From: Eggerthellaceae bacterium
Lineage (GTDB): Bacteria; Actinomycetota; Coriobacteriia; Coriobacteriales; Eggerthellaceae
Length of the DNA: 41,338 nt
Direction of reading: 5' to 3'
Assembly (NCBI GenBank): GCA_030524475.1
Contig: JAUNGO010000016.1
Span: 1 to 41,338 of the forward strand
Both the position numbers and the translations under genes were made by a program. The notes under the pieces are model-generated. The model worked only from the letters and a program-made list of their open reading frames with translations. It did no database searches and was not told where the DNA came from. Of this stretch, positions 8,060-17,048 are shown piece after piece. Numbering within the stretch: the first letter of the stretch is position 1; each line of letters begins with the position of its first letter.

Positions 8060-8665
8060 CTACCCGAGGCGCTTTGCGTAGAGCATGCAGGTCATGGGCA
8101 TCTTTCTTTTTCCGAGGCCCAGCACGATTTCCTCTTCTCCTACGCGTTTGAAACCGCGCTTGTCGTAGAACTGGTAGGTGCACGCGTCGTCGGTGAAAAG
8201 GTAGACGAGCTTGCCCTTCTCGCGTCGCTCCAACTCGGCCAGCAGCGCGGAGCCGGTGCCCCTCACGGGGTTGTCGGGGTCTGCCGCGAGGAAGCACAGC
8301 TCGCCGTCTGGGTTGTGGCTGTCCTTGTAAGCGGCGAGCATCCGTGCGTTTGCGGAATCGTAGGCGTCCTCGCCCCCGACAAGCTTCAGAACCCACCCGA
8401 AGGCGCGCACATACGTCCGGCTCATGAGGGACGCTTTGGGCGCGGTCTCGCCGTTCATCTGGGCGAGCAGAACGCCGACGAAGCGCCCCTCGTGGTACGC
8501 TGCGATAATTTGGGTTGCCTTGTTTCGCTCCAGATACCAGAAATGGCGCGCATACAGGCGCAACGCCAAACCCTGCGCGTAGCGGTCCAGGTGCATCCCC
8601 TTAGTCGCGAAGCGCATGGCAAGCTTCTCGTCGGTTTTCGCTATTTCCTTGAGCTCGAACTGCAT
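8060..8665 (-). CDS. GNAT family N-acetyltransferase
   Basis: The protein has 201 residues from ATG 8665, with AGAAGGAGGG upstream and a TATAAT -10 at 8703-8698, 33 bases ahead. The GNAT core is visible: the beta strand FVGVLLAQMNGE, the acetyl-CoA loop PDNPVRGTGSALLAELERRE (a V/I-x-G-x-G-S variant of R/QxxGxG/A, about residues 130-150) and the C-terminal YQFYDKRGFKRVGEEEIVLG, the standard strand/helix/strand finish. It probably acetylates an amine or amino-acid derivative with acetyl-CoA; the substrate is not predictable. It is a lone gene facing the ABC operon. Confidence 0.88.
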   Translation of the reverse strand: MQFELKEIAKTDEKLAMRFATKGMHLDRYAQGLALRLYARHFWYLERNKATQIIAAYHEGRFVGVLLAQMNGETAPKASLMSRTYVRAFGWVLKLVGGEDAYDSANARMLAAYKDSHNPDGELCFLAADPDNPVRGTGSALLAELERREKGKLVYLFTDDACTYQFYDKRGFKRVGEEEIVLGLGKRKMPMTCMLYAKRLG

Positions 8666-8899
8666 GGCGGAATTGCCCTCCTTCTGCGTTCGCGTCCATT
8701 ATATCCTCGAGAGAGGGGCCGAGGATGGTGTAAACGCCGACAGCGAGGCATTCCCGTTTCCCGAGCGTTATCTTGCGGCGCTGCCCGACGTCTCGCGCGA
8801 GGCGCTGCTGCGCGCGGCGCGGGACGCCCAAGCGTAGGCGGGGAGCGGCAACGGGCGTCGAAGGAACGTTGCGTGCTGCCCCCTGTTGCCCTTCGCTCG
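8666..8899. other. Intergenic region with no supported gene
   Basis: The left end carries the GNAT promoter on the minus strand (TATAAT, 8703-8698). On the plus strand an open frame ends at 8837 with a helical-looking tail (ERYLAALPDVSREALL). It lacks a start with a ribosome site, crosses the GNAT promoter, and may be chance or the tail of a lost gene. Confidence 0.4.
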
Positions 8900-11005
8900 T
8901 TAGCGCCCCTCGCTTTCGCCTGCGGGCAAAAACGGTCGCGCGTGGGAGGCGGAAAGCACCACGGTTGAGCCGTTGTGCAGGGCGCTTGACATCTGCGGCG
9001 TGAGGATGCCCGCGATGCCAAGCGCGAGCAGCGCCGAGTTGAACGCCACGGTGAAGCGGTACCCGCTGGCTAGGCGCTTTTGCAGCACGCGCGAGAGGCG
9101 GCGCAGCTCCACGATGGCGGCAAGGTCGTCGGAGGTGAGCGTGATGTCGGCGGCCTCGCGCGCCACCGCCGAGCCGCCGCTCATGGCAACGGACACGCGT
9201 GCCGCCGCCAGCGCGGGCGAGTCGTTCACGCCGTCGCCCACCATCGCCACCTTGTAGCCCTGGCGCTGCAACTCCTCCACCAGCGCGTGTTTGTCCTCGG
9301 GCAGAAGGTCGGCACGGTACTCGTCGATGCCCGCCTGCGCCGCGATGCGGGCCGCTGTGCGCTCGTTGTCGCCCGTGAGCATGATAACGCGTGCAAAGCC
9401 TTCCGCGTGCAGCTGCCGCACCACGTCGGTCACGCCCGGTTTCAACGGGTCGTCCACGTAGATGACTCCGCGCAGCTGGCCGTCGACCGCCAAAAACAGC
9501 GGCGAGGTGCCACAGGCCTGCTCGTGGATGCACGCCAACTCGTCGGCGGGTACGGGCACGCCTTCGTCCTCCAGCACGAAGTGCTCGCTGCCGATGACCA
9601 CGCGGGCACCGTCGAGCGAGCTGGCGATCCCGTGCGCCACCACGTACTCCACGGCGGCGTGCCGCTCGCGGTGCTCAAGCCCCTCGTCGAGCGCAGCCTG
9701 CACCACGGCGCGCGCCACGGGGTGCGGGAAGTGCTCCTCCAGGCACGCCGCCAAACGCAGCACCTCCTCGCGCGTGTAGCCGTCGTAGGGCTCCACGTGG
9801 GCGACGCGCGGTGTGGCGGCGGTCAGCGTGCCCGTCTTGTCGAACACGATGACGTCGGCCTCGGACATGGCCTCGAAGTAGCGCGAGCCCTTCACCATGA
9901 AGCCGCGCGCGGCGCTCTCGCGCTGGGCGGTCATGACGGCGATGGAGCCCGAAAGGCGCAGCGCGCACGAGTAGTCCACCATGAGCGTGGCGGCCGTTTT
10001 CGTGAGGCTGCGCGTGGTGAGCGCCACGATGCCCGCCAGCAGGAAATTCCACGGCACGAGGGCGTCGGCCATCGACTCGACGCGCTTTTGGTTGGCCGAC
10101 TTGCACGCCTCGGATTGCTCCATCATCTGCACGATGGAGCGCACCTTCGAGGCCGCCGGGTCGCCCGTCACGCGGATGCGCACCTCGCCTTCCTCCACGG
10201 CGGTGCCGGCGAACACGGTGTCGCCTGCGCTGCGCACCACGGCCAACGGCTCGCCCGTAAGCGAGCTTTGGTTGACGGCCGCCTCGCCCGAGACGACCTC
10301 GCCGTCCACGGGAATGGCGTCGCCCAGGCGCGCCACCACCACGTCGCCTTCGTGCAGCTCGGCGATGTCGATCTCGACTTCGGCCCCGTTGCGCTCGACG
10401 TGGGCGCGCGTGGGAATGTCGAGCAGCGAGCGTGCAAGCCCCGCCTCGCTGCGGCGCTGCGTGAAGTCCTCGAGTGCCTCGCCCACGTTCAGCAGGAAGA
10501 TGGTCGAGCCTGCGCTGCCCGTTCCCCGCAGAAAGCCCATCGCGATGGCGGCGCCGTCGAGCACGGGCACGTCGAGCCTGCCCGTGCGCAGCGAGTGGAG
10601 GGCGGCGCGCCAGAAGGGCAGCGCTTGGTAGAGGTTCACGACGCGGCGGATAGGCGAGGGGAGAAGCGCGCGCCTGATGAAGTGCGCGACGGCCATGTTC
10701 GCCAACTGGGCGAACAGGTGGCGTGGGCGCGGAGTGAGCGCCCATGAGTCGGCGGGCTCCCAGGCCTTGAGGTCGGCGGGCGTGATCGCGGCGACGCGGT
10801 CGATGACGGCGTTGCGCGCGGCAACCATGTCGGCGGCGGCGAACGCGACGGCAACCGAGCCCGCCTTCGGGTAGGCGACGGCGCGCGTCACGCACGCCAT
10901 GCCGAGCAGCGTTTCCTCGAGCGCCGTGGCGTCGTGCTCGGGGAGTTTTCCGCCCAGCTCGAAGCGAATGCGCCCGGGAACCTCGTGTTTGATGCGGTAG
11001 CGCAT
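8900..11005 (-). CDS. P1B-type metal-translocating P-type ATPase
   Basis: The 701-residue inner-membrane pump has an N-terminal HMA-like ferredoxin fold (1-80) without a CxxC metal pair. The actuator TGE lies in QSSLTGEPLAVV (about 246-257), the phosphorylation motif DKTGT at about 389, the P1B HP locus in FPHPVARAVV, and the hinge GDGVNDSPAL near 600. The transmembrane metal site before the phosphorylation domain reads YSCALRLS (about 345-352) instead of CPx. This is the variant seen in the CtpC-like group linked to manganese or zinc. It sits three bases after a DUF6110 gene with no clear ribosome site of its own, so translation is likely coupled. Export of Mn or another divalent metal is inferred. 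Confidence 0.9.
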   Translation of the reverse strand: MRYRIKHEVPGRIRFELGGKLPEHDATALEETLLGMACVTRAVAYPKAGSVAVAFAAADMVAARNAVIDRVAAITPADLKAWEPADSWALTPRPRHLFAQLANMAVAHFIRRALLPSPIRRVVNLYQALPFWRAALHSLRTGRLDVPVLDGAAIAMGFLRGTGSAGSTIFLLNVGEALEDFTQRRSEAGLARSLLDIPTRAHVERNGAEVEIDIAELHEGDVVVARLGDAIPVDGEVVSGEAAVNQSSLTGEPLAVVRSAGDTVFAGTAVEEGEVRIRVTGDPAASKVRSIVQMMEQSEACKSANQKRVESMADALVPWNFLLAGIVALTTRSLTKTAATLMVDYSCALRLSGSIAVMTAQRESAARGFMVKGSRYFEAMSEADVIVFDKTGTLTAATPRVAHVEPYDGYTREEVLRLAACLEEHFPHPVARAVVQAALDEGLEHRERHAAVEYVVAHGIASSLDGARVVIGSEHFVLEDEGVPVPADELACIHEQACGTSPLFLAVDGQLRGVIYVDDPLKPGVTDVVRQLHAEGFARVIMLTGDNERTAARIAAQAGIDEYRADLLPEDKHALVEELQRQGYKVAMVGDGVNDSPALAAARVSVAMSGGSAVAREAADITLTSDDLAAIVELRRLSRVLQKRLASGYRFTVAFNSALLALGIAGILTPQMSSALHNGSTVVLSASHARPFLPAGESEGR

Positions 11006-11008
11006 GGG

Positions 11009-11341
11009 CTACTTCGCGGCCTTTTTGGACTTGGCGGATTTGGCGGGCTCGGCGGCTGCAGCGGGCTTAGGCTCGTCGGCTTCCGCCTCGCCGTTCTCCG
11101 CGTCGGCCTCCTCGATGGCCATGAAGCCCTCGCCGCCCTCGGCACGCTCGTAGCCGGCCTCGGCCATGAGGTCGTCGAACTCGGCCTTCGCCTCGTCGAC
11201 CATCGACTCGACGGACTCCTTCGCCTTCATGCCGCACACGATGCCCTTCACGTACGCCTTCTTCGCGGGCTTGCTCGTGACGGCCTTGACGCCTGCGGTG
11301 CCCAGCAAAAAGCCGGCGCCGATGAGAATTCCAGGATGCAT
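11009..11341 (-). CDS. DUF6110-like small membrane protein, partner of the metal ATPase
   Basis: The product has 110 residues; ATG 11341 follows AAGGAGGTCGC. The first segment, ILIGAGFLLGTAGVKAV, is a Gly-rich membrane helix. It is followed by SKPAKKAYVKGIVCGMKAK, a conserved pattern of small proteins encoded beside P-type ATPases (DUF6110; mycobacterial ctpC has a comparable DUF1490 neighbour). The middle is an acidic helix, and the C-terminal third is an Ala/Pro/Lys/Glu low-complexity tail ending in SAKSKKAAK. The single Cys in VCGMK could touch metal. It is the first gene of a two-gene operon. A chaperone, metallochaperone or assembly role for the ATPase is inferred. Confidence 0.75.
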   Translation of the reverse strand: MHPGILIGAGFLLGTAGVKAVTSKPAKKAYVKGIVCGMKAKESVESMVDEAKAEFDDLMAEAGYERAEGGEGFMAIEEADAENGEAEADEPKPAAAAEPAKSAKSKKAAK

Positions 11342-11556
11342 GATGCGACCTCCTTGTGCCAGTGAAATGCGGAATGTCGAGCGTGCTGCTCGGCTTAGTT
11401 TGCAGTATAGAGAAACGGTGGGCGAACTGGAGAGCACGCAGGTCAAACGCGTACTCAAGCCGAAAGTTTGTTATGGGGAACAGTTTTGCACCCCTTCCGC
11501 GCCCCTGCGTCTGCGGGCGCGTCTCCCGCTTGTCGTGCTCCTTTGCTCCCTCCTGT

Positions 11557-12585
11557 TTACGCGCGCACCTTCTTTCTCCACTCGGTGGGGGTTATACCGG
11601 CGTCTTCCTTGAACGCCTCGGCGAAGCTGCTTTGGCGGGCGTAGCCCACGGCACGCGACACCTCGGCGACGGGCAGCGTGGTGTCGCGCAAAAGTTCGCA
11701 GGCGCGCTGCATGCGAACGCCGTGCAGGTAGGCGCCCACGCTTGCGCCCGTGGCTTGCTTGAACGCCGTGCACAGGTGCGTGCGGCTCACGAACAGGGCG
11801 TCGGCGACGGCTTGCAGGGTAAGCGGCTCGCCGAGGTGGTCGCCGAGGTACGCCTTCGCCTGCTGAGCGATGTCGGCGGCGTCGCTTGAGCCTGTAGGCG
11901 CGGAGTTATGCCCCCGTGCGCCCGCGAGCGCGGGAGCGGGGGCGTGCCCCAAAGAGTTCGTCTTCGTTGCGTTTCCCATGATGAGCGATACCGCCTCCAT
12001 AACTTTTGACGTGATATGCATGGGCGCGTGCGCGAGGTTGGCGCACGTGGGATTAAAGCTGCGTAGCACGGCGTTCAACGCGTCGGGCAGCGTGTTTGCG
12101 GGTGCGCTTGCCAGCGTTTCGGCCATAAACGCGGCACCGTCGGGGGCTATGCGCGACAGTTCGTCGAAAAAGCGCGGCGTGAACGTGATGGTGCTCGACA
12201 CGTAGCGCTGCCCGCCCGCCATTTCGTAGCGCACCTTGCCGCCGGCTTGCCGAAACGACACGAAGTTGCGCTCGCGCATGCGCATGGTCGGCGACGAGGG
12301 CAGCGGCGAGCACGTTTGCGTCGCCGCCGTGCAGGCGCGCGACATGGAGGCGAGGCACGTGAAGTCGTCGGGGAACTCGTAGAGCGTAAATGTCTCGTTC
12401 ACCTGTACGTCGTGCACCGAGATGAGACAGCCGTCGCCGACGCTGGCAACCCAAAGCGTGCCGCGCCCCCATTCGCCTTCGCCCACGCTGAGCGACCCGC
12501 ATCTCGTGGGAATTTCGCGCAGCCCGAGTTGCTCCATTTGCGGCACGAAGAAGGTGTGCAGGTCGGGCGCTACGTCGGCGATCAT
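11557..12585 (-). CDS. AraC family regulator, divergent from the ABC half-transporter pair
   Basis: The protein has 342 residues from ATG 12585 with AAGGAGG seven bases upstream. The N-terminal 210 residues are an effector/dimerisation region with no Cys cluster. An Ala/Gly-rich linker (about 215-235) leads to the double helix-turn-helix at 240-342: LTLQAVADALFVSRTHLCTA and LPVAEVSRAVGYARQSSFAE, ending in GITPTEWRKK, the AraC signature. Its position back-to-back with two exporter-fold ABC genes copies the layout of ybtA with ybtPQ, so activation of that pair by an iron-related ligand is a reasonable inference. Confidence 0.9.
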   Translation of the reverse strand: MIADVAPDLHTFFVPQMEQLGLREIPTRCGSLSVGEGEWGRGTLWVASVGDGCLISVHDVQVNETFTLYEFPDDFTCLASMSRACTAATQTCSPLPSSPTMRMRERNFVSFRQAGGKVRYEMAGGQRYVSSTITFTPRFFDELSRIAPDGAAFMAETLASAPANTLPDALNAVLRSFNPTCANLAHAPMHITSKVMEAVSLIMGNATKTNSLGHAPAPALAGARGHNSAPTGSSDAADIAQQAKAYLGDHLGEPLTLQAVADALFVSRTHLCTAFKQATGASVGAYLHGVRMQRACELLRDTTLPVAEVSRAVGYARQSSFAEAFKEDAGITPTEWRKKVRA

Positions 12586-12731
12586 GCGGGTTGCCTCCTT
12601 CGGTTCGCGGGCTCGGTTTCGGCTGCGTGCTTGCGTTTCGATGCTTGCGCGACGTGCCGCTTTGCCGCTGTGACGCTGCGGCGCGGCCTTTCGGTGCGGC
12701 TATCGTTCGCGGCGTTTTCGATTCCGTGCGC

Positions 12732-12788
12732 AAGTTATCTTTAGCAAACAAATCTTCCGAACGCGATGATAAGTTAGCTGAGTTAAAC
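12732..12788. promoter_or_regulatory. Direct repeats in the AraC/ABC divergent region
   Basis: Two 18-bp direct repeats, 12732-12749 and 12771-12788, share AAGTTA, CT and AAAC in fixed register (12 of 18 bases) and start 39 bp apart. AraC proteins bind such direct half-sites. They lie just upstream of the TTG start at 12814 and its AAGGAGG ribosome site (12800-12806). Confidence 0.4.
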
Positions 12789-12813
12789 ATGCAAGGTTTA
12801 AGGAGGTAAACTT

Positions 12814-14643
12814 TTGGAGAAAAAGAAGAAAGAGCCAAGCTCCTCCCGTAGACGCAGCGCCGTGTCGCGGCTGCTTGATTTCGCCGGGCCGCGCAAAGCT
12901 CTCACCTATCTGGGCTGCGCGCTCTCCGCGATTTCCATGGTCGTGGGATTTGGACCCTACGTGTGCATCTGGCTGGTGGCGCGGGACCTCATCGCCGTGG
13001 CTCCCAACTGGAGCGCGGCAACGGGCATCGCGGTGTATGGCTGGTGGGCGCTTGGTTTTTCCGTCGCGTCTATCCTGCTGTACTTCGCAGGGCTCATGTG
13101 CACGCACCTGGCGGCGTTCCGTTGCGCGGCGAACATGCGCAAGAGGGCAACCGAGCATCTGATGCATGCGAGCCTGGGGTATTTCGACACGCATGCGAGT
13201 GGTGCGCTGCGGCGCGTGGTAGACGGCTGCGCGGCGGAGACGGAGGGGATGCTTGCCCACAAGCTGCCCGACACCGCCGGTTCGGTGGCGATGATCGTGG
13301 GCATGCTGGTGCTGTTCTTCGTGTTCGACTGGCGGCTGGGTCTTGCATGCCTGGTGCCGGTGGCTCTCTCGCTCGTCTGCATGCTCCACATGATGGGCGG
13401 GCGCGGCATGGAGTTCATGACGAAGTACATGGGTGCGCTGGTGAAGATGAACAAGACGGGCACCGAGTACGTGCGCGGCATCCCCGTGGTGAAGGTGTTC
13501 CAACAGACGGTGCACTCGTTCAAGGCGTTCCACGATGCTATTCAAGAGTTCACCCGTCTTGCGCAGGACTATGCGGTGAAATGGTGCCGCACGCCGCAGT
13601 CGCTGTCGCTGACCATCATCAACGGAGTGGCGTTGTTCTTGGTGCCGGTTGCCATTCTGCTGGCGCCGGGTGAGGGCGATTTCGGCACGTTTCTGGCCAA
13701 CTTCGCGTTCTACGCCATCTTCTCGGCGGTCATTCCCACGGCTATGACGCGCGTGATGTTCATGTCGGATGCGCTGCAATCGGCCGCCGATGCGGTGAAC
13801 CGCGTGGAAGAGGTGCTGGCGGCTCCTGTTATCGAAGCGCCCGCCGTGCCGAAGAAGCCGGTCGACAACTCCGTCGTTTTCGACGATGTGAGCTTCGCTT
13901 ACGAAGGGACCGACGAGCCTGCGCTGTCCCACGTGAGCTTCAGCGTGTCGGCGGGGTCGACCGTGGCGCTGGTGGGGCCCTCCGGCGGCGGCAAGACCAC
14001 GGCGGCCAGCCTGGTGCCTCGCTTCTGGGACGTAAGCGCGGGGCGTGTGCTGGTGGGCGGCGTGGATGTACGGAGCATGGATCCGCACGAGTTGATGGAG
14101 CACGTGGCGTTCGTGTTCCAGGCCAACCGCCTGTTCAAGCAGAGCGTACTTGAGAACGTGCGCGCCGCGCGGCCCGACGCTACGCGTGAAGAGGTCGCCC
14201 GTGCGCTTTCCGCCGCCCAATGCGACGACATCATAGAGAAGCTGCCTGACGGCGCAGACACCGTATACGGCGCGGCAGGCGCTCATTTCTCCGGCGGCGA
14301 GGTGCAGCGGCTCATGCTGGCGCGCGCCATTTTGAAAGATGCACCCGTTGTGGTGCTTGACGAGGCCACGGCCTTCGCCGACCCGGAAAACGAGGTCAAG
14401 ATACAAAAGGCGTTCTCCGAACTGACGCGTGGGCGCAGTGGCGAGAAACGCACCGTGTTGATGGTGGCGCACCGGCTTTCCACCGTGCGCAACGCCGACA
14501 AGATCGTGGTTCTGGACGCCGGGCGCGTGGCGGAGCAGGGCACCCACGACGAGCTGCTGGCAGCGGGCGGCCTGTACGCGCGCATGTGGGCGGACTACGA
14601 GCGTGCCGTTAGCTGGAAGATCACGTCCGAGGAGGTGGCGTAG
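12814..14643 (+). CDS. ABC half-transporter 1 (fused membrane and ATPase domains, YbtP/IrtA-like)
   Basis: The product has 609 residues. Its TTG start at 12814 is supported by AAGGAGG seven bases upstream; no ATG lies near. After a Lys-rich start come six transmembrane helices (about 25-310), then the ATPase (about 345-600). Walker A is GPSGGGKTT (about 388), the signature FSGGEVQRLMLARAIL, and Walker B with D-loop VVVLDEATAFADPENE. The AFADPENE form is typical of the yersiniabactin/mycobactin YbtPQ-IrtAB group, which has an exporter fold but imports ferric siderophores. It ends immediately before the second half-transporter. Siderophore uptake is inferred; export of a peptide or drug remains possible. 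Confidence 0.9.
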   Translation: MEKKKKEPSSSRRRSAVSRLLDFAGPRKALTYLGCALSAISMVVGFGPYVCIWLVARDLIAVAPNWSAATGIAVYGWWALGFSVASILLYFAGLMCTHLAAFRCAANMRKRATEHLMHASLGYFDTHASGALRRVVDGCAAETEGMLAHKLPDTAGSVAMIVGMLVLFFVFDWRLGLACLVPVALSLVCMLHMMGGRGMEFMTKYMGALVKMNKTGTEYVRGIPVVKVFQQTVHSFKAFHDAIQEFTRLAQDYAVKWCRTPQSLSLTIINGVALFLVPVAILLAPGEGDFGTFLANFAFYAIFSAVIPTAMTRVMFMSDALQSAADAVNRVEEVLAAPVIEAPAVPKKPVDNSVVFDDVSFAYEGTDEPALSHVSFSVSAGSTVALVGPSGGGKTTAASLVPRFWDVSAGRVLVGGVDVRSMDPHELMEHVAFVFQANRLFKQSVLENVRAARPDATREEVARALSAAQCDDIIEKLPDGADTVYGAAGAHFSGGEVQRLMLARAILKDAPVVVLDEATAFADPENEVKIQKAFSELTRGRSGEKRTVLMVAHRLSTVRNADKIVVLDAGRVAEQGTHDELLAAGGLYARMWADYERAVSWKITSEEVA

Positions 14644-16377
14644 ATGTCTATCAAAGAGAAATACGGCCTCACCGACGAGGGCGTGCGCAACGTCAAGCTT
14701 GGTGCCGCGTGGACGGCGGTGTCGAATATCGCGGTGTTCGCGGGCGTAGGGATCCTGTTTCTCGCGATGGGAGCGTTTGTCGACCATGCGATAAGCGGCG
14801 CGTTGCTGCCCGATCTTCTACCGTATCTGGCGGGGCTTGTCGTGTTCATCGTGGTGCTGTTCGTCACCGAGTACTTCGCCTACTATTACCAATACGGCGT
14901 CATATACAACGAGAGCGGCCGACAGCGCATCGGGTTGGCTGAGCGTCTACGGAAACTCCCGCTGTCGTTTTTTGGGCGACGTGATCTGGCCGACCTCACC
15001 GAGACCATCATGGGCGACGTGAAAACCATTGAGCATGCCTACAGCCATGTGCTGCCCGAGCTGTACGGCGCCTACATCATGCTGGGCGTGGCAGCGGCGG
15101 GCTTGCTGGTGTTCGACTGGCGACTGGCCATCGCGGCGCTGTGGAGCGCGCCGGTGGCGCTGGGGCTGCTGTTCGGCGCGCGGGGCATCCTGGCGCCGCT
15201 TGTGCGCGAGACGCGCATGAAGAACCTTGCCGTGTCCGACGATATCCAGGAAGCGCTTGAGTGCGTGCGCGAGGTGCGCGCCACCAATCAGGAGGAGCGC
15301 TACCTTGGGCATATCCGCGCCGACGTGGACGCCGCCGAAAGGCAGACCATCAAAGGTGAGCTTATGATGAGCGTCTTCGTGAACGGTGCGCAGATCGTGC
15401 TGCGTCTGGGGCTTGCCACCACCGTCTTGGCGGGCGCGGCGTTCGTGCTTGACGGCACGTGCGGCTTCATGACGCTGTTCTGCTTCTTGCTGGTGGTGTC
15501 GCGCGTCTACGCGCCGTTCGACCAGTGCCTCATGCTCATTGCCGAGCTGTTCGCGGCCAAAACGGCGAGCGCCCGTATGAAGAGTTTCTTCGAAGAACCC
15601 CTGGCTCAAGGAGGCAACGATTACGCACCGCAGGGTCACGATGTCGTGTTTGACGACGTGTCGTTTTCCTACGGGGGTGGCGAGCAGGTTCTCTCGCACG
15701 TGGAATTCACGGCGCGCGAGGGCGAGGTCACCGCTCTCGTGGGGTCGAGCGGAAGCGGCAAGTCGACGTGCGCGAAGCTCGCGTGCCGCTTCTGGGACGC
15801 AACGTCCGGCCGCGTGACCGTAGGTGGCGTAGACGTGGCGACAGTCGATCCCGAGGTGCTGCTGGGGGATTTTTCCATGGTGTTCCAAGACGTTGTGCTG
15901 TTCGACGATACTGTGATGGGCAACATCCGCCTGGGTAGGCGCGGCGCATCCGACGAGGAGGTGCTCGCTGCGGCGCGGGCCGCCAATTGCGACGGGTTTG
16001 TCTCGCGCTTGCCGCAGGGCTACGAAACGATGATCGGCGAGAACGGGGCGCGCCTTTCCGGCGGCGAACGCCAGCGAATCTCGATCGCGCGGGCGCTTCT
16101 CAAGGGCGCGCCTATCGTTTTGCTCGACGAGGCGACGGCGTCGCTCGACGTGGAGAACGAGTCGCAGGTGCAGGCCGCGCTCTCGCGGCTGCTTGCGGGG
16201 CGCACGGTGCTGGTGATCGCGCATCGCATGCGCACCGTCATGAGCGCCGACAACGTGGTGGTGCTCGACAAGGGCTGCGTGGTGGAACAGGGCAGCCCTG
16301 CCGATTTGCTTGCGTCGGGAGGCATGTTCGCGCGCATGGTGAAGCTGCAAAACGAGTCGGCCGCCTTCGCGCTGTAG
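14644..16377 (+). CDS. ABC half-transporter 2 (YbtQ/IrtB-like)
   Basis: The 577-residue partner of the preceding protein has its ATG directly abutting that gene's stop. Six transmembrane helices lie in residues 20-300. The ATPase has Walker A GSSGSGKST (about 366), signature LSGGERQRISIARALL and Walker B IVLLDEATASLDVENE. Both ATPase sites look complete, so the heterodimer should not be strongly degenerate. The helical loop DDIQEALECVREVRATNQEE matches the coupling-helix region of IrtB-like proteins. It is followed at once by a strong terminator hairpin, closing a two-gene operon. Confidence 0.9.
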   Translation: MSIKEKYGLTDEGVRNVKLGAAWTAVSNIAVFAGVGILFLAMGAFVDHAISGALLPDLLPYLAGLVVFIVVLFVTEYFAYYYQYGVIYNESGRQRIGLAERLRKLPLSFFGRRDLADLTETIMGDVKTIEHAYSHVLPELYGAYIMLGVAAAGLLVFDWRLAIAALWSAPVALGLLFGARGILAPLVRETRMKNLAVSDDIQEALECVREVRATNQEERYLGHIRADVDAAERQTIKGELMMSVFVNGAQIVLRLGLATTVLAGAAFVLDGTCGFMTLFCFLLVVSRVYAPFDQCLMLIAELFAAKTASARMKSFFEEPLAQGGNDYAPQGHDVVFDDVSFSYGGGEQVLSHVEFTAREGEVTALVGSSGSGKSTCAKLACRFWDATSGRVTVGGVDVATVDPEVLLGDFSMVFQDVVLFDDTVMGNIRLGRRGASDEEVLAAARAANCDGFVSRLPQGYETMIGENGARLSGGERQRISIARALLKGAPIVLLDEATASLDVENESQVQAALSRLLAGRTVLVIAHRMRTVMSADNVVVLDKGCVVEQGSPADLLASGGMFARMVKLQNESAAFAL

Positions 16378-16390
16378 GCTGCGCGTCAAA

Positions 16391-16427
16391 GGCAGCGGGG
16401 GGGACGAGGCTTCACCCCCCCGCTGCC
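16391..16427. terminator. Strong bidirectional terminator hairpin
   Basis: A perfect 13-bp stem, GGCAGCGGGGGGG (16391-16403) with its complement (16415-16427), closes an 11-nt loop between the convergent ABC and flavodoxin genes. No long T-run follows, but the stem is exceptionally stable. Confidence 0.7.
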
Positions 16428-16456
16428 GTTCGTGCGTATCGGCGAGCCTGCAGGCC

Positions 16457-16930
16457 CTACCGCGCGCTTTTCGCGAACGCCTCCAGCTGCTTGAACGATG
16501 CACCGTTGAGCAGCTTGCCGGGCATAAAGCGCGCGTCGGGCGCCGAGGGCTCAAGCTCGGCGACGGTGTTCCCCAGGCCGCTGCCGCCCGAGGTGGCAAA
16601 CGGCACGATGGTCTTGCCCGCAAGGTCGTGCGCCTCCAAAAACGTGTTCACGATGGTGGGCGCCACGTACCACCAGATGGGGAAGCCCACAAACACCGTG
16701 TCGTAGTCGGCGATGCTCTCGCACGTGCGTGCGATGGCGGGGCGGCTCGTCTTGTCGGCCATCTCGACCGAGCTGCGGCTTTGCGCGTTTTGCCAGTTGA
16801 GGTCGGCGGCGATGTAGGGCACCGCAGGCTCGATCTCGAACAGGTCGGCGCCCGCCGCGCGCGCCAGGTCGCGCGCCACGCCCTCGGTGACGCCGCTCGC
16901 GCTGAAGTAAGCTACCAGTGTTTTCGCCAT
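16457..16930 (-). CDS. Cytoplasmic flavodoxin
   Basis: The 157-residue flavodoxin starts at ATG 16930 with AAAGGAA upstream. The FMN phosphate loop is [12 protein letters not shown] (residues 8-19), and later come [20 protein letters not shown] (the 90s-loop Trp pair stacking on the flavin) and [16 protein letters not shown]. This is the Flavodoxin_4 type. There is no signal peptide, unlike its paralogue at 23479-24177. It should carry low-potential electrons to an unknown cytosolic partner. It is a single gene in a small unit facing the ABC operon. Confidence 0.92.
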   Translation of the reverse strand: MAKTLVAYFSASGVTEGVARDLARAAGADLFEIEPAVPYIAADLNWQNAQSRSSVEMADKTSRPAIARTCESIADYDTVFVGFPIWWYVAPTIVNTFLEAHDLAGKTIVPFATSGGSGLGNTVAELEPSAPDARFMPGKLLNGASFKQLEAFAKSAR

Positions 16931-17048
16931 AACAGTTCCTTTCGCTCGATGTTCTATCGCGGCGCATTGTAGAACTTTGAGCCAACTCCAAGTCAAGAAG
17001 AATAAGGCGAAAGCACAATGGGCGTTTCGTGCTTCTTTTGCCGCGCGT

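Noticed and set aside
8616..8837. Plus-strand frame ending in a helical-looking tail
   Set aside because: It starts antisense within the GNAT gene, crosses its promoter and lacks a ribosome site.
9080..10747. Long open frame on the plus strand opposite the metal ATPase
   Set aside because: Composition is His/Arg/Ala-biased with no domain; the P-type ATPase on the other strand has all motifs.
12700..14787. Long open frame on the minus strand across the first ABC half-transporter gene
   Set aside because: It is antisense to a clear ABC gene, is rich in His/Arg/Ala with no motif, and is explained by high GC at third codon positions.
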